DNA from: Geodermatophilaceae bacterium
GTDB lineage: Bacteria; Actinomycetota; Actinomycetes; Mycobacteriales; Geodermatophilaceae
Length of the DNA: 7,036 nucleotides
Direction of reading: 5' to 3'
NCBI GenBank assembly: GCA_013811805.1
Contig: JACCUM010000064.1
Location: forward strand, 1-7,036
The notes below the pieces were generated by a model. The model worked only from the letters and a program-made list of their open reading frames with translations. It was not told the origin of the DNA and did no database searches. Shown here piece after piece: positions 6,392-7,036 of this stretch (within the stretch, counting starts at the first letter, position 1; each line of letters opens with the position of its first letter). Position numbers and translations under genes: made by a program.

Positions 6392-6790
6392 CTAGTGGTG
6401 CCTCGGCGGGATGTGGTACTCGAACAAGAGCCCGCCGACCATGAACAGCAGGACTGCCATCGCGATCACGATCGCCCACACGTAGTAGAACGCGATCGAG
6501 AAGCCCACCAGCGTGGCCGCCGCGGCCACTCCGATCGGCCAGTAGCTGCCGGGGCTGAAGAAGCCGAGGTCGCCGGCGCCATCGGCGATCTCGGCCTCTG
6601 GGTCGTCCTCCGGCCGTGGCTGCAGCCGCCGTGACACGAACCGGAAGTACGTGCCGATGATCAGTCCGAGACCGCCGACGAGGAACAGGCCGGCGGCGCC
6701 GACCGCCTCCTTGGACAGCCAGGTGTAGACGATCGCGCACAGGAAGAAGAACGCGGCGCAGATCTCGAAGACGCGAGCCTCAACCTTCAT
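6392..6790 (-). CDS. ctaF: Cytochrome c oxidase subunit IV, actinobacterial type (CtaF)
   Basis: CtaF is a small membrane subunit of the aa3 cytochrome c oxidase found in actinobacteria. It is part of the bcc-aa3 supercomplex and carries no redox centre. The 132-residue protein starts MKVEARVFE and has four hydrophobic helices (about 7-25, 29-51, 84-103, 105-124). The central loop holds the family hallmark GFFSPGSYWP (76-85) after an acidic stretch, and the tail ends FEYHIPPRHH. Length and layout match the family. The start is ATG (read on the minus strand from 6790), preceded by AGGAGG at 6803-6798 with seven bases between. It follows ctaC by 51 bases in the same direction, so the two are presumably one operon. 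Its stop faces the pgi stop with 3 bases between. Confidence 0.94.
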   Translation of the reverse strand: MKVEARVFEICAAFFFLCAIVYTWLSKEAVGAAGLFLVGGLGLIIGTYFRFVSRRLQPRPEDDPEAEIADGAGDLGFFSPGSYWPIGVAAAATLVGFSIAFYYVWAIVIAMAVLLFMVGGLLFEYHIPPRHH

Positions 6791-6797
6791 CCGCCAG

Positions 6798-6803
6798 CCT
6801 CCT
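6798..6803 (-). promoter_or_regulatory. Shine-Dalgarno of ctaF
   Basis: On the minus strand this reads AGGAGG, a perfect anti-16S match, inside the longer AGAGGAGG (6805-6798). Seven bases separate it from the ctaF ATG. It fixes the ctaF start and shows that ctaF does not depend on coupling to ctaC. Confidence 0.88.
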
Positions 6804-6810
6804 CTCGGTC

Positions 6811-6840
6811 GTACTCGTCACGGTGGTACTCGTCACGGTG
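6811..6840 (-). repeat. Perfect 15-base tandem duplication in the ctaC-ctaF spacer
   Basis: On the plus strand GTACTCGTCACGGTG occurs at 6811-6825 and again, without a mismatch, at 6826-6840. On the minus strand the unit is CACCGTGACGAGTAC. The block begins one base after the ctaC stop codon and ends seven bases before the extended ctaF Shine-Dalgarno region AGAGGAGG. The adjoining 15 bases (6796-6810), which contain the Shine-Dalgarno, agree with the unit at 9 of 15 positions by my count and could be a decayed third copy. Replication slippage is the simplest origin. A paired protein-binding site is an alternative without direct support. Confidence 0.93.
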
Positions 6841-6841
6841 A

Positions 6842-7036
6842 TCAACCGCCGGTGCGGACCGACTCGGAGCGGTCGTCGCGCTTGGTGGAGAACGGGTAGG
6901 TCGTGATGGCCGTCGGCGCGCACCACTGCCCGCAGTCGAGCGCGGTGAGCGCCTCACTCGCGGTGTAGGCCACCCCGGTGGCCGGGTTGGACTGGCCACG
7001 CAGCTGGATGTACCGGTCGTAGAGGTCCCCGCGCAG
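6842..7036 (-). CDS. ctaC: Probable cytochrome c oxidase subunit II (CtaC), C-terminal 64 residues (5' end outside window)
   Basis: CtaC is the subunit that carries the CuA centre and receives electrons from the QcrC cytochrome. Only the tail after the CuA domain is visible, so no copper ligand can be checked. The frame is set by very strong G/C at third positions and ends in TGA (6844-6842). The fragment contains LYDRYIQLRG (5-14), SEAL (27-30) and, near the end, ITTYPFSTKRDDRS (44-57). The last stretch resembles the TTxPFxTxR motif that I recall at the end of actinobacterial CtaC proteins, including that of Mycobacterium tuberculosis. The position immediately upstream of ctaF agrees with the mycobacterial ctaC-ctaF order. 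It does not look like the end of subunit I (CtaD). Two cysteines at fragment positions 35 and 39 (DCGQWC) are unusual. The call depends on a short tail plus context. Confidence 0.8.
   Translation of the reverse strand: MRGDLYDRYIQLRGQSNPATGVAYTASEALTALDCGQWCAPTAITTYPFSTKRDDRSESVRTGG

Noticed and set aside
6787..6999. 70-codon minus-strand open frame upstream of ctaF taken as a gene
   Set aside because: Most of it overlaps the ctaC tail, whose frame has far stronger G/C third-position bias; kept only as a frame observation at the ctaC end.

Overview
This is a GC-rich chromosomal window from an actinomycete (Actinomycetota). The evidence is strongly G/C-biased third codon positions, a cytochrome bc1 complex of the actinobacterial type (diheme QcrC with a C-terminal membrane anchor, three-helix Rieske QcrA, QcrB with a long cytoplasmic tail), and the actinobacterial-only oxidase subunit CtaF. 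Protein style hints at a Frankiales/Sporichthyales/Geodermatophilales-like lineage, but that is an impression and was not tested.

Left part, plus strand (1-3070): the end of qcrC, then complete qcrA and qcrB, each joined to the previous gene by an ATGA stop/start overlap. Together they encode the menaquinol:cytochrome c reductase of the bcc-aa3 supercomplex. Right edge, minus strand (6392-7036): the end of a gene read as ctaC (oxidase subunit II), then complete ctaF (subunit IV). Both ends of the window therefore serve the same respiratory supercomplex.

Middle, plus strand (3131-6388): a GNAT N-acetyltransferase that resembles the Mpr1/azetidine-carboxylate type, then gnd (short, YqeC-like 6-phosphogluconate dehydrogenase) and pgi (glucose-6-phosphate isomerase). 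gnd and pgi overlap by ATGA and look like one transcription unit at the glycolysis/pentose-phosphate branch. pgi and ctaF converge with only 3 bases between their stop codons.

Non-coding structure is sparse: a 16-base direct repeat just after qcrB, a possible promoter and clear Shine-Dalgarno before gnd, and a perfect 15-base tandem duplication between ctaC and ctaF. No tRNA, rRNA, CRISPR, insertion sequence, prophage or defence gene was seen. I found no undescribed system. The points most worth checking are the insertion of a sugar-phosphate module between the two respiratory blocks, the acetyltransferase beside bc1, the two small repeats, and a cysteine pair near the CtaC C-terminus.
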